From assembly GCA_003022085.1 (NCBI GenBank), contig PXQK01000018.1:1-8650 (forward strand): DNA of 8,650 bases, given 5' to 3'. Below the pieces are notes generated by a model. That model searched no databases. It was not told where the DNA came from and saw only the letters and a program-made list of their open reading frames with translations. The stretch's first letter is position 1; every line of letters starts with the position of its first letter. This document shows, in pieces, positions 5,838 through 8,650 of the stretch. The DNA comes from Halobacteriales archaeon QH_10_65_19 (lineage in GTDB: Archaea; Halobacteriota; Halobacteria; Halobacteriales; Haloarculaceae). Made by a program: the position numbers and the translations under genes.

Positions 5838-6557
5838 GTGAGCGGGCCAGCAGACCGCGGGATGACGTTCGAAACCTGGGAACCGGTGTACGAGCGGATC
5901 CTCGCGGAGTTCGGCTACGATCGGGCTGCCGACGAACTGGCGCGCGACCGGTTAGACTCACTGACCGAGGAGAACCCGGTAACCCCCATCGAGACGCCGG
6001 ACTTCAGCGGGGAGGTCGTCGCGGTCGCCGGGGGCGCCGACCGACTCGCGGACGATCTGGACGCCGTAGACGAGGCCGACGCAGTGATCGCTGCCTCGGT
6101 CGCTGCCGATCGGCTCCGGGAGGCAGGGGTTGTCGTCGACTGCATGGTGACTGATCTCGACAAGAACCCGGACACTGCTCGCGAGTTGACGGCCGACGGA
6201 ACGCCCGTGGCCGTTCACGCACACGGTGACAATATTTCCGCTGTCGAGGCGCACGTTCCGGAGTTCGATCACAGCGCGGTGCTCCCGACGACGCAGGCTG
6301 CCCCGGCCGGCACAGTCGCGAACTACGGCGGTTTCACTGACGGGGACAGGGCGGCGTTTCTCGCAGACGCCTTCGGCGCGGACCGGCTGGTCTTCCCCGG
6401 CTGGGCGTTCGACGATCCGGAGGTCACCGAGGAGAAGGCGCTGAAGCTCCGCTGGGCAGAACGGCTCCTGTACTGGCTCGAACGCCGCCGCGACGAGCGG
6501 TTCACGGTGCTGGACGGACGGCGGACTGCGATCGATACGGCTCCACTCCCTCTCTGA
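5838..6557 (+). CDS. mptE: 6-hydroxymethyl-7,8-dihydropterin diphosphokinase, archaeal MptE type
   Basis: Cytoplasmic kinase of the archaeal DUF115/MptE family, unrelated to bacterial FolK. It transfers diphosphate from ATP to 6-hydroxymethyl-dihydropterin, giving the substrate of the DHPS step encoded just upstream. The 239-residue protein has the expected motifs: VDCMVTDLDKNP (100-111), VHAHGDN (126-132), VLPTTQAAPAGTVANYGGFTDGDR region (148-171), VFPGWAFDDP and the basic helix KALKLRWAERLL (200-211). The Asp and His clusters are the likely metal and nucleotide ligands. The GTG at 5838 has a strong SD; an ATG at 5862 (MTFETWEPVYERIL) lies closer to where family similarity begins and remains possible. 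The gap to folP is 6 nt. It converges on the next gene with 19 nt between stops. Confidence 0.92.
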   Translation: MSGPADRGMTFETWEPVYERILAEFGYDRAADELARDRLDSLTEENPVTPIETPDFSGEVVAVAGGADRLADDLDAVDEADAVIAASVAADRLREAGVVVDCMVTDLDKNPDTARELTADGTPVAVHAHGDNISAVEAHVPEFDHSAVLPTTQAAPAGTVANYGGFTDGDRAAFLADAFGADRLVFPGWAFDDPEVTEEKALKLRWAERLLYWLERRRDERFTVLDGRRTAIDTAPLPL

Positions 6558-6576
6558 TACGGACTGTTGTGGTTCG

Positions 6577-7776
6577 TTACGAGGGGGAGTCACCCGACTG
6601 CTCGGCGGGTGACGGTTCACCGGCTGCGGTCCGGATCGTCTCGTGGATGCCGATCACCAGCGCCGGAACCACGATCATGAACAGGTGTTCCTCGATCGGA
6701 ATCCCGACGAGGTCGACCCCGGTCCGGAGCGTGATGTCGAAGACGCCAACCTCGAGCGTATACCAGTCCCAGAGGTAGGCGATCGGATACAGCGCCACGA
6801 TTGTGCGGAGCGCAGCCCACAGCGCCCCGGCGTACACGAGCAGGACGAGCGCGAGCGATCCGAAGAGGAACTCCGTCACAAGATAGGTGTAGGACCCGAA
6901 CACTGTGATGTCGGGCAGAGCAATCGAGGTGAATGGCTGGAACCAGACCGCGACCAGCAGCAACGCGAGGAAGACGTACGCACCCCTGATGAGCAGCATC
7001 GTCGCAATCGTGGGGCCGGCACGGTAGGCGACGAACGCGACGAGGGCGAACGCCATCGCGGCGACGGGTGACGAGGGAGGGAACGCGCCGCTGACGGCGC
7101 CCCACAGCACACCGATCAGCCCCGTGAGCATCAGTCCGACAGCAAGCGAGCGGGCGCGGGCCCTGCCAAGCGTCACGGAGACGGTCTGCTTGTCGATCGA
7201 ACTGTCGTACTCGTAGTCCTGTTCGTCGTCAATGATCTTCACACCGGCGAGCGTAACCAGGAACACCAGCGCGAACCCGGCGACCCGGACGGAGAGAGTC
7301 GTCGTCTGGACGTAGAACCCACCCAGTATCGCCAGGGCGATCCCCGTCGGATAGCCCAGCGTCGTCGTCACCGGGTTGGTGTCGAACTGCGGGGCGTGCA
7401 GGAACCCGATACACCACGTCGGCAGCGTGACGAGCGCCGCCCCGGGACCGACCAGCAGCCAGAGCGTGACCAGACAGAGTGTGAAACCGGCCGTCGCGCC
7501 GGCGAGTGCCAGACGACACCCCTGGATCGTCATCGGGTGATCGTCGTCCTCGCCGCGCTTGTAGAAGTCCACGTACCCGTCCTTGACGTGGGCGGTGTAA
7601 ACCGCGAAGAACATCGCAGCCATGTGTGTGAGGCCCAATCCGAGGGCGAACTCGCCAGCGACTGTCGCTCCGAACCACGAAGCCGCCAGGGGCGGGATCA
7701 TGAACACCGGATGGACCTGGGAAGCGAGGGCACGGATGTCGGCGCTGATCCCGCTCGCACGACGAGCGATTGCCAC
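6577..7776 (-). CDS. Fusion of UbiA-type prenyltransferase and lycopene-cyclase (CarR) domain
   Basis: A 399-residue polytopic membrane protein. Residues about 20-285 look like a UbiA prenyltransferase, with a first acidic motif KDGYVDFYKRGEDDD (65-79) and a second, DDEQDYEYDSSIDKQT (183-198), followed by VSVTLGRARARS as in this superfamily. Residues about 290-385 match the three-helix CarR/CrtYc-type lycopene cyclase domain, with WDWYTLEVGVFD (336-347) and the hallmark GIPIEEHLF (358-366). About 12 hydrophobic segments are visible, and a polar tail ends the protein. Known carotenoid routes pair separate UbiA elongases with CarR cyclases, so an isoprenoid or carotenoid elongation/cyclisation role is inferred; the substrate is unknown. 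GTG at 7776 is the first possible start after an in-frame TAA (7803-7801), and a TATA-like box lies 27 nt upstream. It is transcribed alone. Confidence 0.85.
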   Translation of the reverse strand: MAIARRASGISADIRALASQVHPVFMIPPLAASWFGATVAGEFALGLGLTHMAAMFFAVYTAHVKDGYVDFYKRGEDDDHPMTIQGCRLALAGATAGFTLCLVTLWLLVGPGAALVTLPTWCIGFLHAPQFDTNPVTTTLGYPTGIALAILGGFYVQTTTLSVRVAGFALVFLVTLAGVKIIDDEQDYEYDSSIDKQTVSVTLGRARARSLAVGLMLTGLIGVLWGAVSGAFPPSSPVAAMAFALVAFVAYRAGPTIATMLLIRGAYVFLALLLVAVWFQPFTSIALPDITVFGSYTYLVTEFLFGSLALVLLVYAGALWAALRTIVALYPIAYLWDWYTLEVGVFDITLRTGVDLVGIPIEEHLFMIVVPALVIGIHETIRTAAGEPSPAEQSGDSPS

Positions 7777-7799
7777 GTCCCCACATTGTCCAGCGCACT

Positions 7800-7805
7800 G
7801 TTAAC
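7800..7805 (-). promoter_or_regulatory. TATA-like box for the UbiA-CarR gene
   Basis: GTTAAC is centred about 27 nt before the GTG at 7776 on the minus strand, predicting a leaderless mRNA beginning at or next to a GTG. The same hexamer is used in front of folP. Confidence 0.45.
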
Positions 7806-7937
7806 TGTACCTCTTCAACCGGGCGGGAGGCGTTCAGTACGAGAGTCCAACAGCAAAGGGAGTCGCGTCCGACAATACGACGAACTGTCGAACAACTGAC
7901 CCCGAGCGCCGGGTCCGTTGGTACAGCCCGACCACTG

Positions 7938-7944
7938 CATTCTT
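7938..7944 (+). promoter_or_regulatory. Weak TATA-like box for the YkgJ-type gene
   Basis: CATTCTT is the most T-rich stretch in the region and is centred about 29 nt before the GTG at 7970. It is a poor match, used here mainly as support for that start. Confidence 0.3.
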
Positions 7945-7969
7945 GTGGACAGGTCACCGAGCGTCGTGC

Positions 7970-8515
7970 GTGAGTGGTTCGACGCCCGGTGACGCCGACG
8001 GCCTGGAGCGACACGGGCAGCGACGCGTCGAGGTTCACCCGGGCAAGGAGGCGGTGGTCGGGTTTGATCCCTCGCTGACGTTCGAGTGTGTCGACGGCTG
8101 TACGTGGTGCTGTCACCACGGTGTCCTGCTGTACGAGCCGGACCTGCTGGAACTGGCCGGCTGCGCCTCGCTCGCGGAGGCGACCACGGAGTTCCGGGGC
8201 GAGGATTTCGTCCGCAAGGAACCGAAAAACCGGAAGGAGCACGTCGGCGAAGACGGGCATGCCTGCTTTTTCCTCCGCGAAGACGGGCTGTGTGCGATCC
8301 ACGACGAACACGACTGGAAGCCGGCCCGGTGCTCGGTGTTCCCGCTCTCGGTTGCCGTCGAGGACGGTGACATCCACGTCTCGGTGCGCGAGTCGGCCCA
8401 CGAACACTGCGAGGGGCTACACGTCAGCGAGCGCCGGGTGATCGACCACCTCGACGCCTTCCTCCCCGCAGTCCTCTGGGAACTCGACGATCCCGCAACC
8501 AGGCGGGAGCTGTGA
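7970..8515 (+). CDS. YkgJ-family cysteine-cluster protein
   Basis: A soluble, probably metal-binding protein of 181 residues from the GTG at 7970. Eight cysteines are arranged as in the YkgJ/CxxxCxxC zinc- or iron-sulfur-binding family. C40, C44, C47 and C48 lie in FECVDGCTWCCHHG, C99 in HACFF, C108 in GLCAIH, C121 in KPARCSVFPL and C147 in HEHCEGL. The C-xxx-C-xx-CC cluster together with the GLCxIH...KPxxCxxFP block is diagnostic. The reaction is unknown; members are often annotated as possible Fe-S or zinc oxidoreductase or chaperone-like proteins. The frame is open up to TTG 7943, but the GTG fits the family's short N-terminus and a weak upstream box. It is divergent from the UbiA-CarR gene across 193 nt. 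Confidence 0.85.
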   Translation: MSGSTPGDADGLERHGQRRVEVHPGKEAVVGFDPSLTFECVDGCTWCCHHGVLLYEPDLLELAGCASLAEATTEFRGEDFVRKEPKNRKEHVGEDGHACFFLREDGLCAIHDEHDWKPARCSVFPLSVAVEDGDIHVSVRESAHEHCEGLHVSERRVIDHLDAFLPAVLWELDDPATRREL

Positions 8516-8563
8516 TCGGCCGACTCGTTGGCGGAGGGGAGGTATCTGTCTGTGGCTCGCCTT

Positions 8564-8583
8564 TCATACGGTCGTGCGTGACT
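8564..8583 (+). repeat. Copy of dispersed motif downstream of the YkgJ-type gene
   Basis: TCATACGGTCGTGCGTGACT shares 15 nt exactly with 4945-4959. It also shares 17 of 18 nt (8566-8583) with 172-189, the left arm region of the nested inverted repeat. It lies about 50 nt after the stop at 8515, in sense orientation. Confidence 0.6.
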
Positions 8584-8585
8584 CG

Positions 8586-8650
8586 ATGGAAACGCTGTTA
8601 CGTCAGGAGCGTGAAGCAAGGATCGAACGCAAGAGACCGACAAATAATCT
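8586..8650 (+). CDS. Possible 5' end of a truncated gene at the right edge
   Basis: An ATG at 8586 opens a frame that runs to the window edge (METLLRQEREARIERKRPTN...). It is rich in Arg and Glu and probably helical. Codon bias is weaker than in the other genes (GAA, TTA, AGA, AAT). The T-rich CTTTCATA box (8561-8568) is only about 22 nt upstream, short for a leaderless start. It may be a real gene or an accidental frame; 21 codons cannot decide. Confidence 0.2.
   Translation, partial: METLLRQEREARIERKRPTNN

Noticed and set aside
7229..8407. 392-codon minus-strand frame spanning the UbiA-CarR gene start and the YkgJ-type gene
   Set aside because: It overlaps two well-supported genes in the wrong frame or strand and crosses their divergent promoter region.

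Overview
The window reads as chromosomal DNA from a haloarchaeon (class Halobacteria). It is GC-rich with G/C-ending codons, its proteins are acidic, and its genes have archaeal-only relatives: a type II archaeal GAPDH, Mch, MptE and a GTPBP1-type GTPase. Most first genes of transcripts have a TATA-like box about 27-29 nt before the start codon, which fits the leaderless mRNAs common in this group. No rRNA, tRNA, CRISPR array or intact insertion sequence was found.

Layout, left to right. (1) The 3' end of an unrecognised plus-strand gene (ends 136) faces the gluconeogenic-type GAPDH gene (minus, 337-1377). Between these convergent genes lies a nested inverted-repeat structure (174-269). (2) A 324-nt divergent intergenic region holds promoter-like boxes. 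It is followed by a GTPBP1-family translational GTPase (plus, 1702-3333). (3) A minus-strand operon encodes methenyl-tetrahydropterin cyclohydrolase (mch) followed by a translationally coupled small protein with two winged-helix-like halves (3383-3883). (4) A 185-nt divergent control region contains an 82-bp dyad-symmetric element. (5) A plus-strand operon encodes an archaeal dihydropteroate synthase-like protein (folP) and 6-hydroxymethylpterin diphosphokinase (mptE). (6) A minus-strand membrane protein (6577-7776) fuses a UbiA prenyltransferase to a lycopene-cyclase-type CarR domain. (7) A plus-strand YkgJ-type cysteine-cluster protein (7970-8515) is followed by a possible start of another gene at the right edge.

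The functional core is a C1/pterin module. MptE activates hydroxymethyl-dihydropterin, the FolP-like enzyme condenses it with an aminobenzoate, and Mch acts on the C1-loaded cofactor. The two operons diverge from one symmetric regulatory region, so they may be co-regulated.

The most noteworthy items are that 82-bp palindrome, the UbiA-CarR fusion, the coupled winged-helix-like protein, and a dispersed motif (core GTCGTGCGTGA). Three of the four long copies of this motif lie in sense orientation 36-68 nt after a stop codon. Two of them form the ends of the nested inverted repeat.
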